DNA of 64,000 nucleotides from JANOSH01 sp031415695 (GCA_031415695.1 JANOSH010000031.1:62001-126000), one strand, 5' to 3'; counted from the first letter of the stretch, positions 39,386 to 49,163 are shown. Notes: generated from the letters alone by a model not told the origin. Translations and numbers: made by a program.

Positions 39386-39592
39386 TTTGGTGTTTGCCCA
39401 GGGTCAGATCAGGGTATAGAAGAATCGACGAACAAACGCACCCCCAAGCGTATCGTCAAGTCAGAGATCGGGGACGTTGCGCTCCCGCCCCGGATGCGCC
39501 GTCCCCGATCTTGGCGCGCTCGGTACGCCCCACCCGGCTCGTACGACGTCCGCTGGCCTCACCAGTGTTTGGCGACCTACCGACGAGGGTAA

Positions 39593-40051
39593 CGACGTAC
39601 CAGTTACCTCGATACGCAGAAGTCACGCCTTGGCACGACGAACTTCCATCTCCTCCCAATCAATGCGCCGAAGTGCCCCTTCGGCAATTTCCAGCGTGAC
39701 GGGATGATGCAGATGTTGATCGCCCCGAGGCTGAAGGGGATCAAGACCGGAGGCGGCGCGCTCGATGCCGACGCCCAATTAGCTGGGGCGCCGTCGGCGA
39801 CTGTCGACGCCATCGCGTTGGTCTTGACCGAACAAGCCGCCACGGCGCTTTGTGCCGACGCCGCAGCAGTGCAGTTCGTCGCCGACGCATTCGTCCATCT
39901 CAAGGCGATTGGATGCACATCTGATGCGCCGCTGCTCGACCGAGCAGGGGTGGTGAACGATGGCGGAGTGACTGGTCTGGATTCGACCTTCATCACCGCG
40001 GCCGGGCAACGGTTCTACGACCGCGAACCGGCTGTTCGTGCCCTCGCATGA
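39593..40051 (+). pseudogene. Remnant of a large-subunit catalase (KatE type)
   Basis: One open frame carries two catalase pieces joined together. The first is SYLDTQKSRLG plus the haem-side segment NFHLLPINAPKCPFGNFQRDG. The second is a C-terminal flavodoxin-like domain (MLIAPRLKGIKTGGGALDAD, FVADAFVHLKAIG). The catalytic N-terminal domain is absent, and a TAA stops the frame upstream. Catalase activity is impossible. The 200 bases before it (39386-39592) show no gene. Confidence 0.65.
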
Positions 40052-40079
40052 GGACGCTGTTCGTCGGTGAGTACTCGCC

Positions 40080-40832
40080 ATGACCCTTGGAATCGTGGAC
40101 GGCGCGCACCCAGGTACTGATCCTGCCGTCTGGGCGCCGATACTGAGCGGCCTTCGTCGCTGGGACGACACGATCGCCCCGGCCGCCGGACGCTCGCGCC
40201 TCATCGTCATTTCACCCCACCCCGATGATGAGACCCTCGGTGTAGGGGGCTATATCGCTGACACGGCACGGACCGGGGGGCGTGTTGTCGTGATCTCCGT
40301 CACCGATGGCGAGGCTGCGGCAAGCACCATGGCCCCGCTCAGCTCAACACGACGCAGAGAACTCAGCGAGGCGTTGGCGTTGCTGTCGCCGACCTCGGCG
40401 ATTCCCACGATTCGCTACGGCCTGCCTGACGGTGGCGTCCACCTCGCTCTGCGGGAACTGGCCGAAATGCTCGGGGCCGAGATTCGCAGCGACGATTTCG
40501 TCCTTGGTCCACTCCCGAACGACGGACATTCCGACCATGACGCCGTCGGCGAGGCCACACGACTGGCCGCCCGCCGAGCCGGGGCGACGTACGCGTTCTA
40601 CCCCATTTGGGCGTGGCATTGGCACACTCCCACCACCTCGGAAATCTCGCGCAACGGCTGGCGCGTCGATCTCTCGAACGAGGCCATCAGCGCAAAGTCC
40701 AATGCGATCAGGTGTTTTGCCTCACAAACAGCGGGTGCGGCGCCGGTGCTTCCAAGCCACTTTCTCGCGCGGTTCGCTGGGTCGTGTGAAGTGATCGTCG
40801 CGGACGTCAAATCAGCTCGCCGTAGCCGATGA
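40080..40832 (+). CDS. PIG-L/LmbE-family deacetylase
   Basis: A 250-residue zinc-dependent deacetylase. The metal site is ISPHPDDETLGVGGY, with the second histidine site in NDGHSDHDAVGEA. It fits the missing fourth member of the methyltransferase, glycosyltransferase and acyl-CoA-dehydrogenase-like set at 32.5-34.8 kb. It probably deacetylates an N-acetyl sugar or similar. An 11-codon frame just upstream is likely not a gene. Confidence 0.88.
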   Translation: MTLGIVDGAHPGTDPAVWAPILSGLRRWDDTIAPAAGRSRLIVISPHPDDETLGVGGYIADTARTGGRVVVISVTDGEAAASTMAPLSSTRRRELSEALALLSPTSAIPTIRYGLPDGGVHLALRELAEMLGAEIRSDDFVLGPLPNDGHSDHDAVGEATRLAARRAGATYAFYPIWAWHWHTPTTSEISRNGWRVDLSNEAISAKSNAIRCFASQTAGAAPVLPSHFLARFAGSCEVIVADVKSARRSR

Positions 40833-40905
40833 CCCCAACACATCAACAACCGCGACGCCTGCCGGAACGATTCAGTACTGTAAGACGGTTTTCACCAACT
40901 GGCCG

Positions 40906-42426
40906 TCAGACGGGCTCGTGGTTGGCACCTGCCATCAGTAGACCTAGTCGTTCGATCGTGCAGTCCAATCGGTTGAGTTCGCCCTGAACGTTGCCGTCGA
41001 ACATGACGACAACGCGATCGGCGAGTCCGAGGACCTCGTCGAGGTCTTCGGAGAGGACGACGATAGCGGCGCCGGTGGCACGCGCCGCGATGATTCGTTC
41101 GTGGATGTACTCGGCCGCGCCGATATCGACACCACGCGTGGGCTGCGATACCACCAAGACTTTGGGGTTGGCGTGAAGCTCACGCGCAAGGATCATCTTT
41201 TGGATATTGCCCCCCGACATCGTCGCCGCCGGTGTGTCGACGGAAGCGGTCTTGACAGCGAAATCGTTGACCAGTTGCTCGGCGTGCTGGCGCACTGCGT
41301 CTCGTCGGATCATGCCGCGCCGCGCAAACCTCTCGTGGGCGTGATCGATAAGCAGGAAATTTTCGGCGACGGTGAACTGCCCGATAGCGCCGTCGCGCAT
41401 GCGCTCCTCGGGCACGTAGCCGAGCCCTGCGATGCGTCGAGCACCCGGTGAATTCGTCGTGACATCGGCCCCATCAAGCCGAACGACGCCGGAATCAGCT
41501 TTTCGCAACCCGGCGATGGCCTCTGCCAACTCGCGTTGGCCGTTACCGGACACCCCGGCGATACCGACGACTTCCCCGGCTCGAACCTGGAGATTCACGC
41601 CCTTCACGGCCATATGTCCGCGATCGCCCCTCACGGTCAGACCTCGGACCTCGAGGCGGTTCGCGCCGACCTCGACAGGAGTCTTGTCGGGTGCAAGCTT
41701 CACGTCGCGCCCGACCATGAGGTGGGCGAGTTCCTCGCGGGTCGCACCCTGCGTCGGTCGTTGGCCGGTGACCTTGCCGAGCCGAAGTACGGTGATGCGG
41801 TGTGACAGGTCGAGCACCTCATGCAGTTTGTGTGAAATGAAGACGATGCCTTTGCCGGCCTCGGAAAGTGATCGCAACGTGCCAAAGAACTGGTCAACCT
41901 CGAGCGGTGTGAGCACGGCGGTGGGCTCGTCGAGTACCAACACGTTGGCCTCTCGGTACAGCGCTTTCAGAATCTCGACACGTTGACGCTCGCCAACCGC
42001 GAGCTGCCAGACATGTGCGTCGGGATCGACCTTAAGACCGTAGGCGTCTGCCAACTCACCAAGGCGACGGCGCAACGGCGCGAGATCGAGACGCCGGCCC
42101 CCCTCGCGTAGGCCGAGCGCTACGTTCTCGGCAACAGTGAGCGTCGGAACCAGCATGAAATGCTGATGCACCATGCCGATGCCACGAGCGATGGCATCGA
42201 CCGGTGACCGGAGCACAACCTTCTCGCCGCCGACGACTATGTCGCCTGAATCAGGCTGCATCATGCCGTACAGCATCTTCATCAGCGTGCTCTTGCCCGC
42301 CCCGTTTTCGCCGAGCAGCGCATGAACCTCACCCGCTCGAACGTCGAAGTCGACGCGATCGTTCGCCAGTACACCGGGGAAACGCTTCGTTATCCCTCGC
42401 ATGGCGAGGAGCTGCTCTGCACTCAT
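40906..42426 (-). CDS. Nucleoside-type ABC transporter ATPase (two NBDs)
   Basis: A 506-residue tandem ATPase. The first half has GENGAGKST and the Q-loop region MVHQHFMLVPTLTVAENV; the second has GVSGNGQRE, YVPEERMRDG and MSGGNIQKMILARE. This is the ATPase of BMP-type purine nucleoside importers. It is the last gene of the operon that starts at 45710. It works with the lipoprotein and two permeases just upstream. Confidence 0.92.
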   Translation of the reverse strand: MSAEQLLAMRGITKRFPGVLANDRVDFDVRAGEVHALLGENGAGKSTLMKMLYGMMQPDSGDIVVGGEKVVLRSPVDAIARGIGMVHQHFMLVPTLTVAENVALGLREGGRRLDLAPLRRRLGELADAYGLKVDPDAHVWQLAVGERQRVEILKALYREANVLVLDEPTAVLTPLEVDQFFGTLRSLSEAGKGIVFISHKLHEVLDLSHRITVLRLGKVTGQRPTQGATREELAHLMVGRDVKLAPDKTPVEVGANRLEVRGLTVRGDRGHMAVKGVNLQVRAGEVVGIAGVSGNGQRELAEAIAGLRKADSGVVRLDGADVTTNSPGARRIAGLGYVPEERMRDGAIGQFTVAENFLLIDHAHERFARRGMIRRDAVRQHAEQLVNDFAVKTASVDTPAATMSGGNIQKMILARELHANPKVLVVSQPTRGVDIGAAEYIHERIIAARATGAAIVVLSEDLDEVLGLADRVVVMFDGNVQGELNRLDCTIERLGLLMAGANHEPV

Positions 42427-42491
42427 CGTGTCTCCTCAATCGTCCTCGGCGGGTGGGAAAGCCCATGCTTGTCCACCCGCCGGAACGGTCA

Positions 42492-43577
42492 TCAGGCGGT
42501 GGTCTTCACAGATCCGGCAATCACGGCCTTCATAGCATCGTCGGCCTTCGCCTTCGCAGCCGGGTCGATCTTGTAGCCCGGGTTATAGGCGATCTGCAGA
42601 CCCTTGTTCGCGAGGGTCAACGCGAACGTCTTGCCCCCAAGGGTGCCCTTCTCGACTGAGGAGAGCATTTCGCGCACGGCGTCTTCCCAGTGGTACACCT
42701 GCGAGCCGACCGTGGCCTTCTTCGAAAGCGCCGACTGGTCCGACTGCGTGCCGAACCAGGCAGCGCCGGCAGCATCTGCTACAGGCACCGCACCGGCAAC
42801 GGCTTGCGAACTACCGGTCAACACGTCGGCACCGCCGGTCGTGAAGGTCTTGGCCGCTTCGGCCATCTTGGCCACGTCGGAGAAGCTGCCCGTGTAGGTC
42901 ACGTTGACCTTCGCGGTTCCTTTGCCGTCGGCGGCACCCTTCTTGAAGCCTTCGACGTACAGCTTCGCGTCGCCGACCTCGACTGGTCCGATGATGCCGA
43001 TGTTGTCCTTCTTCGTTATCTGGCTAGCGAGAATGCCGAGAACGTAACCGCCCTGGTCCGACTTGGCCTCGTAGGCCCAGATGTTTGGCTGACCGAAGGT
43101 GTCTGCAGCGGTACCCCAGGCGAAACTAACCTTCGGGAACTGCGGGGCGATCTCCTTCAGGAGCGCGCCGTACTGGCTGCCGTGGGCGATCACGATATCG
43201 AAGCCCTTGGTGGCGTAGTCACGGATGGCCGCTCCGGCGTCGGCAACGACGAACAAGTTCGGCGATTTGGCGATCTCGATACCGTCGGCCCCGCGCTCTT
43301 TGGCAACGATCGCTATGGAGTCGAACATCGACTGTGAGAAGGCGACGTCGTTTTCGGCCGACGGCGTGATGATTGCCACCTTGAGCTTCTTGGCTGCTTT
43401 GGGTGCAGCGGTTGTGGCCGGTGCCGCCGTTGTGGCCGGAGCTGTGGTTGTGGCCGGAGCTACAGTCGTTACGGCCGCGGCGGTCGTAGCCGGAGTTGCG
43501 GCCTTGTCGCTTCCGCAACCAACGGCGAGAAGGCCAACGGATGCGAGCAGAGCCCCCATTAGATTTCGTCTGTTCAT
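42492..43577 (-). CDS. BMP-family (Med/TmpC-like) substrate-binding lipoprotein
   Basis: A 361-residue lipoprotein. The signal peptide ends in the lipobox LLAVGCGS, and a Thr/Ala-rich linker of about 35 residues follows. The BMP fold begins KKLKVAIITPSAENDVAFSQ and includes GFDIVIAHGSQYG. Such proteins bind purine nucleosides. Start ATG 43577, with GGAAATCC-type leader. The adjacent fused xanthine-dehydrogenase-like gene supports a purine substrate, which is inference. Confidence 0.92.
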   Translation of the reverse strand: MNRRNLMGALLASVGLLAVGCGSDKAATPATTAAAVTTVAPATTTAPATTAAPATTAAPKAAKKLKVAIITPSAENDVAFSQSMFDSIAIVAKERGADGIEIAKSPNLFVVADAGAAIRDYATKGFDIVIAHGSQYGALLKEIAPQFPKVSFAWGTAADTFGQPNIWAYEAKSDQGGYVLGILASQITKKDNIGIIGPVEVGDAKLYVEGFKKGAADGKGTAKVNVTYTGSFSDVAKMAEAAKTFTTGGADVLTGSSQAVAGAVPVADAAGAAWFGTQSDQSALSKKATVGSQVYHWEDAVREMLSSVEKGTLGGKTFALTLANKGLQIAYNPGYKIDPAAKAKADDAMKAVIAGSVKTTA

Positions 43578-43617
43578 AGGATTTCCTTTTCGGTAGTGGG
43601 TCGGGTACTGCGGGACG

Positions 43618-44568
43618 TCAGCCGTGGCGAATGAACGGAATACCGAGAGCGCCGGGCTGGCGAGATCGCCGGGCCACAAACACCAGAACGATGATCGTGA
43701 CGACGGCAGGGGTCATGGCGGCGATGTCGCTCCAGCTCTGCGGAATGATCGACAACGCTTTCAAACGGAGAACGGAGGATTCGACGAAGCCGAACAGCAG
43801 TGCGCCACCCATGACACCGGCTGGGCGCCACCCACCGAAGTAGACGAGCGCTACGGCGATGAAGCCGAGTCCGTTGGTGAGGTTCTGCTGAAAGATGCCG
43901 AGGTTAATGGCGAGGACCGCACCCGCCAGGCCGGAAAAGGCCCCGTTGATGAGCTGGGCTTGAAGACGAATACGCGGAACCGACACTCCAAGACTGTCGG
44001 CAGCCTCTGGGTTCTCGCCGACGGCGGTTATGTTCAGACCGAACCGGGTGCGCTTCAAGATGTAGGCACTCACCGGGACCGCAAGGAACGTCAGGTAGAC
44101 GAGCAGGTGTTGCTTGAAGAACATGTCCCCGACACGCGGGATCTTCGACAGGAGAGGAATCTGGAGGTTGGGGAACGATTTGATGGGAAGCGGAGTCCCC
44201 ACCCACTTCTCGAAGAGCAGTTCGCTTAATCCCAACCCGAACAGGAAGAAACCGATTCCACTAATGCCCTGCTCGGCCCAACCAAGCACGTTCACCACAC
44301 CGACGGCAAGCCCCAGCATCAGGCCGACCACAATTGCTACGACGCAACCGAGCCACACATTCTTCGTCTTGAGAACGGTGTAGTAGCCGGCGAAGGCACC
44401 GAGCAACATCACGCCGTCGACACCGAGGTTGTACACACCCGAACGCTGGCCGAAGGTCTCGCCGAGGCTCGCCAGAACGTATGGGGTTGCGAAGGAAAAC
44501 ACGAGTCCGATGGTGGCCGTGAGCGCGTTGAGCGCAAAGAACTCGCTGAGCGAGCCGGCGAATATCAC
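43618..44568 (-). CDS. BMP-type ABC transporter permease 1
   Basis: A 316-residue permease with about eight membrane segments. It has the family sequences TPYVLASLGETFGQRSGVYN and NLGVDGVMLLGAFAGYY. It starts overlapping the end of the second permease gene (ATGA). It forms the channel with that permease for nucleoside uptake. Confidence 0.9.
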   Translation of the reverse strand: MIFAGSLSEFFALNALTATIGLVFSFATPYVLASLGETFGQRSGVYNLGVDGVMLLGAFAGYYTVLKTKNVWLGCVVAIVVGLMLGLAVGVVNVLGWAEQGISGIGFFLFGLGLSELLFEKWVGTPLPIKSFPNLQIPLLSKIPRVGDMFFKQHLLVYLTFLAVPVSAYILKRTRFGLNITAVGENPEAADSLGVSVPRIRLQAQLINGAFSGLAGAVLAINLGIFQQNLTNGLGFIAVALVYFGGWRPAGVMGGALLFGFVESSVLRLKALSIIPQSWSDIAAMTPAVVTIIVLVFVARRSRQPGALGIPFIRHG

Positions 44569-45710
44569 GACGTCACCTCGGACGGTTCGATCTCGGCCAC
44601 GTCGCCCGAATGTCGGCGCATCAGTCGACGACGAAACCGCTCACTCGAGACAACGAAGATCACGATGAGTCCGTTCATCGCCGTGATAAGTGCAGCAGGC
44701 ACCTGCGTGTTACGTTGGAGTTGGTTGGCGCCGACGACGAGTCCGCCAAACAACAGCGACGCCGGAATCGACCAGATCGGGTGAAGGCTGCCGAAAAGCG
44801 CTGCGATGATGCCGTTGAATCCGGCCGACCCGGTAAAGCCCGCCGCCGAACCGTCCGTGAAGAATCGATGCGATTCGCTACCGAACACCAGCACCGCGCC
44901 AGCCAGACCACAAAAGGCACCTGACAGTGACAGCGCCAACATGACGTTACGAGCGACTGGCATGCCGGAATACCGGGCGGCGTCGCGACTGAACCCGACC
45001 GCACGCAGCCGGAATCCGGTGGTGGTGCGCCAGAGCAGGATGAACGCAGCCACGGCTGCAAGCAGCGCCACGATAATGCCGAAATCGATACGTGTCCCCG
45101 GAATGACGATGGGGAGGTCGGTGCTTTGTGGGAGTCGCCGAGTCTGGGGAATGTTGTTAAGCACACCATCTTGCTCAGGGTCGATCATGGGCCCACGGAG
45201 TAAGAAGTTCATTACCTGGATGGCAACGAGGTTCAACATGATGGTCGAAAGAATCTCATTCACATTGAAGTAGGCCTTGAGCGCTCCAGGAATGGCTCCC
45301 ATGAGCCCTCCACCGACAAACCCCGCCACCATCACGAGGGGGATGGCGACGATTGCGGGCACTCGATCACCGACGCCGAGTGCGAGAGCTGTTGACAGCA
45401 GCGCACCGGCGACGATCTGTCCTTCGCCACCGATGTTGATCACGCTGGCCCGAAAGGAGATGCAGATTCCGGCCGCCACCAGCATGAGCGGCACCGAGCG
45501 CAACACCGTGCGCGAGATCTCCTCTGTGCCGCCAAAGGACCCGCTGACCAGTGCCCCGAGGCCTTTTGCCGGATTGGCGCCGAGGGCGGCGATGAGCATG
45601 GCTGCGATCAGCAGCGCCAGACCGGCGGCAATGAAGGGCACCATGAGCTGTGTGCCCAGTCGTTTCCCCGATCGACGCCTGGCCGCTCCGACTGCTTTCG
45701 TGTCCATCAT
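44565..45710 (-). CDS. BMP-type ABC transporter permease 2
   Basis: A 381-residue permease, first gene of the operon, starting at the first of two ATG codons (45710) after GGGGAGGG. The family segment RASVINIGGEGQIVAGALLS and the loop FNVNEILSTIMLNLVAIQ are clear. The larger upstream frame overlaps the regulator gene and is not used. Confidence 0.9.
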   Translation of the reverse strand: MMDTKAVGAARRRSGKRLGTQLMVPFIAAGLALLIAAMLIAALGANPAKGLGALVSGSFGGTEEISRTVLRSVPLMLVAAGICISFRASVINIGGEGQIVAGALLSTALALGVGDRVPAIVAIPLVMVAGFVGGGLMGAIPGALKAYFNVNEILSTIMLNLVAIQVMNFLLRGPMIDPEQDGVLNNIPQTRRLPQSTDLPIVIPGTRIDFGIIVALLAAVAAFILLWRTTTGFRLRAVGFSRDAARYSGMPVARNVMLALSLSGAFCGLAGAVLVFGSESHRFFTDGSAAGFTGSAGFNGIIAALFGSLHPIWSIPASLLFGGLVVGANQLQRNTQVPAALITAMNGLIVIFVVSSERFRRRLMRRHSGDVAEIEPSEVTS

Positions 45711-45747
45711 GCCCTCCCCCCGGATATGGCTAGACAAAGAGTACAAC

Positions 45748-45771
45748 ACGTGAGACATCCTGTCTGCACGT
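45748..45771. promoter_or_regulatory. Inverted repeat upstream of the nucleoside transporter operon
   Basis: ACGTGAGACA-TCC-TGTCTGCACGT is a near-perfect palindrome with one extra base in the right arm. The core GACATCCTG occurs again about 30 bases on (around 45784). It lies 38 bases before the first transporter gene and next to the regulator gene, so it is a candidate operator. Confidence 0.5.
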
Positions 45772-45817
45772 TTCAATCGACGGGACATCCTGAGCGCGCC
45801 GCAGAGACGGCCCGGCC

Positions 45818-46480
45818 TCAGCGAGTGCGCGAGTTCAGGTAGTTGTACAAGGTGGCTCGGCTGACATCGAGCGACTCGCTCACGATCTCGACGGCGTTTC
45901 GGATGCTGAATGCGCCCAGATCTTCGAGTTTTTTCGCCGCCTGCTGCTTTCCGGCTCGATCGAGTTGGCCGAGCGAGGCTCCCATTTCCGCTTCGACCCG
46001 AGAAATCAACTTTGGAAGGGCATCGTTGATATCGGCGTCCTCGACGACCGGCCGAGCTCCGGCGACAACTGCGCCCCGCCATTCCAGCGTCTGGTCCCCG
46101 GGTCGAATCTCTGCACGGTCAACGAGAGCGACACCATTGGCCCGTAGAACCGGCGCGATGGCCGCCAGGAAGGCCCGGGCGTCCTCGGTCAAAGTGGTAA
46201 TCGACCGGATCGAGATGGTTGTCGCCGTCGCTCCGGCAGCAAAGGCCGCCGAGATTGCCGAGCCCACAGCGAATGCAACTTGCTCGACAGGCCCGTCGAT
46301 CGAGGTGGCGAATGGACCGATCTCGGGATCGAAGGCAACTGAAAGCGCGGCGATGGCCGCAAGGACGTGAGCGCCTGGCGCACCTTCGACAAACGGCTCG
46401 ACCGTCACCTCGGCGCGGACATCATTCATGAGATGGCATTCTAGGGTCCTGGCTACATCGTAAGACAGATCATCCAGCAT
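45818..46480 (-). CDS. HTH regulator with C-terminal DauR/YheO-like helix-turn-helix
   Basis: A protein of up to 220 residues; ATG 46429 is another start. The C-terminus FSIRNAVEIVSESLDVSRATLYNYL is a helix-turn-helix of the HTH_22 type. The N-terminal 150 residues (APGAHVLAAIAALSVAFDPE) are an unknown ligand domain. It stands between the divergent molybdenum hydroxylase and the nucleoside transporter operon, so it likely controls purine use. Confidence 0.75.
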   Translation of the reverse strand: MLDDLSYDVARTLECHLMNDVRAEVTVEPFVEGAPGAHVLAAIAALSVAFDPEIGPFATSIDGPVEQVAFAVGSAISAAFAAGATATTISIRSITTLTEDARAFLAAIAPVLRANGVALVDRAEIRPGDQTLEWRGAVVAGARPVVEDADINDALPKLISRVEAEMGASLGQLDRAGKQQAAKKLEDLGAFSIRNAVEIVSESLDVSRATLYNYLNSRTR

Positions 46481-46536
46481 CGCCTTGACGATTTGTATAG
46501 CACCGACAATGATGGCGCACTGGGAGAGGACATACC

Positions 46537-49140
46537 ATGAGCACTGTAGGAACCCAAGGTCCCTCTCGGGTCGAATTCGTCCTGAACGGCACGCCCGTTT
46601 CGATCCGAGGCGACCACCCGCATCTGCTCGCGGCGATCCGTGAAGAACTCGACGTCACGAGCCCGAAGGACGGGTGTTCGCCATCGGGCCAATGCGGCTG
46701 CTGCACGGTCATGATCGATGGAAAGACCCAGATATCGTGTCAGTACCCGCTCGCCAAGCTCGCTGGTCGGTCCGTACTGACCCTCGAAGGTGTTGAAACC
46801 GCCGAGCGTGAGCGCTACGCCGCGGCTTTTGCTGCTTGCGGCGGCCTGCAGTGTGGGTTCTGCATCCCGGGCATCGTGATGCGTGCCAAGGCCCAAGTCG
46901 ACAAGAAGGGCGACTCACTCACTCGCGACGACATGTCGCGACACCTCGGAGCCCATCTGTGCCGCTGCACCGGCTACGTCAAGGTGCTCGACGCCATCGA
47001 GTCCGTGGCGCTTGGCAAGATCCAAACTCCGGAGTTGTCCGGTGTGATTGGTGGCCGAGGCGCAAAGTACGAAGCAGCCGAGTTGGCGCTCGGTGACCGC
47101 GGATACGTCGACGACATTCGATTGGCGGATCGCCCCATCCTTCACGCGGCGCTCCATTTCACTGGTCACTCCCGGGCAGATATTAACGCTATTGATCTCA
47201 CCGCAGCGTTGGTGGCGCCGGGTGTGGTGGCGGCGTACACGGCGGCCGACATTCCTGGTGAACTGATGGTCGGCATCATTTACAAGGACTGGCCGGTCAT
47301 GATCCCCGTGGGCGGGCGCACGAGCTACGCCGGTGACGTACTCGCCATCGTCGTAGCCGAAACCCGCCAGCAGGCGCGGGCCGCCGCCGAGCTGGTCGAT
47401 GTTGCCTACGATGTATACCAACCGGTAACCGATATCGATTTCGCGCTGACCGACGGTGCCCCGGTCGCCGTATGGAGGACCGACTCCAACGTGCTTTCGC
47501 GCTCCGCGTACTCCCGTGGCGATGTCGACGCAGCACTGGCCGTCAGTGCACACGTGGTCAGCGAAATCTTTCTTACACAGCGCATCGAACACGCCTTCCT
47601 CGAACCCGAATCAACCTTGGCCGTACCCGATGTCGAGCAGGGCACCATGCTCGTCTACTCCGGCGGTCAAGGCGTTTGGGACGACCGAAACGACATTGCC
47701 CGAATGCTTGGCGTGTCGAACGATCGGCTCACCGTCGAGCTGGTCTCGAACGGCGGCGCGTTCGGCGGCAAAGAAGACATGTCGAACCAGGCCCACGCGT
47801 CGCTCGCGGCGTGGAAACTCGGCCAGCCGGTGAAGTGCACCCTCAGCCGCGAGGAGAGTTTCCGCATGCACGCGAAGCGTCATCCGATTCGGCTCGAGTA
47901 CACAGCGGGCTGCGATGCCGACGGCCGACTAGCGGCGCTGCGAGTTCGTGCCGTCGGTGATTCAGGCGCCTACGCCAGCGTGGGCATGAAGGTGCTCGAG
48001 CGGGCCGCGGGCCACGCCAGCGGGCCATACGAGGTTCCCAACATCGACGTCGACGCCATCGCAGTGCGTACGAACAACCCGGTATGCGGTGCTTTTCGGG
48101 GGTTCGGCGCCAACCAAGCGCAGTTCGCCATGGAAGGCGTTATCGATCGGCTCGCCGAGGCGGCTGCTATCGACCCGTGGGAGATGCGCAAGCGCAACGT
48201 CATCCGCCCCGGTCGCACCTGGGGCCCCGGCCAGATCATGGACGACGGTTGCCTCGGCGCCGAGGCCTGTCTCGATGCGGTGAAGCCCGCTTACGACGCT
48301 GCGGTCGCTTCCGGGCGTGCCATCGGGCTCGGGTTCGGGCTGAAGAACTCGGGCCTCGGCAACGGCTTCAAGGAGATCTCCCGCAGCCTCGTGCGTTTCG
48401 AGGCCGACGGCACCATCACGGTTATGCACGGCTGGACCGAAATGGGCCAGGGCATTCACACTGTGGCGCTGCAGGTTGCGGCCGAGGAACTTGGCGTTGT
48501 CCCCGAATCGATCCGGGTGAAGGTCGACACGACTCGCGAACTCGGCCTCGGACAAACGACGGGAAGCCGTGGCACCCTCATGGGCGCGGGAGCGGTGAAA
48601 GCAGCCTGCGACGAAGCTCAGGCCGGCGGTCGACAGGTCGGCGTCGACTACATCGGCGAGTACCGCGTCGACTGGACGAACAAGCTTGGTGAGGTCGAGA
48701 ACCCCATCATCCATTCGACCTTCAGCTACGCCGCGCAGCTCGTCACGATGGACCCCGACACCCTCAAGGTTGAACGCGTGGTTGCCGTCCACGACGTTGG
48801 CCGCGCCGTCAACCCGTTGCTGTGCGAGGGCCAGATCGAGGGGTCCGTTCATATGGGCCTTGGCTACGCGCTCACCGAAGACTTTCCGAGCGACCCGGCC
48901 ACCGGCTTCCCCACCGTCGACACATTGCGCGGCTTGGGCATCATTCGCCCGAAAGACATGCCGCCGATCGACGTTGTGCTCGTCGAGAGCGCTCAACCCA
49001 ACTCGCCCTACGGGATCAAGGGCGTCGGCGAGATCGGCCTGGTCCCGACGGCCGGTGCTGTCGCCGCCGCGCTTCATGCCGCCGATGGCGTGTGGCGCAA
49101 CCAACTTCCCATGCGGCGAACCAACACCGAAACCGACTGA
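46537..49140 (+). CDS. Xanthine-dehydrogenase-like molybdenum hydroxylase, Fe-S and Mo domains fused
   Basis: An 867-residue single-chain enzyme. Residues 1-165 hold two [2Fe-2S] clusters (CSPSGQCGCCTVMID and GLQCGFCIPGIVM...LCRCTGY). The rest is the molybdopterin domain (NGGAFGGKEDMSNQAH, CGAFRGFGANQAQF) with the catalytic glutamate in IKGVGEIGLVPTAG. No FAD domain is present. The same two-domain fusion is seen in the so-called selenium-dependent xanthine dehydrogenases (TIGR03311), so that type is possible. It has GGGAGAGGA upstream, and is followed by an LLM gene. Confidence 0.88.
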   Translation: MSTVGTQGPSRVEFVLNGTPVSIRGDHPHLLAAIREELDVTSPKDGCSPSGQCGCCTVMIDGKTQISCQYPLAKLAGRSVLTLEGVETAERERYAAAFAACGGLQCGFCIPGIVMRAKAQVDKKGDSLTRDDMSRHLGAHLCRCTGYVKVLDAIESVALGKIQTPELSGVIGGRGAKYEAAELALGDRGYVDDIRLADRPILHAALHFTGHSRADINAIDLTAALVAPGVVAAYTAADIPGELMVGIIYKDWPVMIPVGGRTSYAGDVLAIVVAETRQQARAAAELVDVAYDVYQPVTDIDFALTDGAPVAVWRTDSNVLSRSAYSRGDVDAALAVSAHVVSEIFLTQRIEHAFLEPESTLAVPDVEQGTMLVYSGGQGVWDDRNDIARMLGVSNDRLTVELVSNGGAFGGKEDMSNQAHASLAAWKLGQPVKCTLSREESFRMHAKRHPIRLEYTAGCDADGRLAALRVRAVGDSGAYASVGMKVLERAAGHASGPYEVPNIDVDAIAVRTNNPVCGAFRGFGANQAQFAMEGVIDRLAEAAAIDPWEMRKRNVIRPGRTWGPGQIMDDGCLGAEACLDAVKPAYDAAVASGRAIGLGFGLKNSGLGNGFKEISRSLVRFEADGTITVMHGWTEMGQGIHTVALQVAAEELGVVPESIRVKVDTTRELGLGQTTGSRGTLMGAGAVKAACDEAQAGGRQVGVDYIGEYRVDWTNKLGEVENPIIHSTFSYAAQLVTMDPDTLKVERVVAVHDVGRAVNPLLCEGQIEGSVHMGLGYALTEDFPSDPATGFPTVDTLRGLGIIRPKDMPPIDVVLVESAQPNSPYGIKGVGEIGLVPTAGAVAAALHAADGVWRNQLPMRRTNTETD

Positions 49141-49163
49141 AACTCGTTACTCTGAGGATTGCC

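Noticed and set aside
40048..40083. An 11-codon frame just before the PIG-L gene
   Set aside because: Too short, no family, and probably chance overlap with the PIG-L start.
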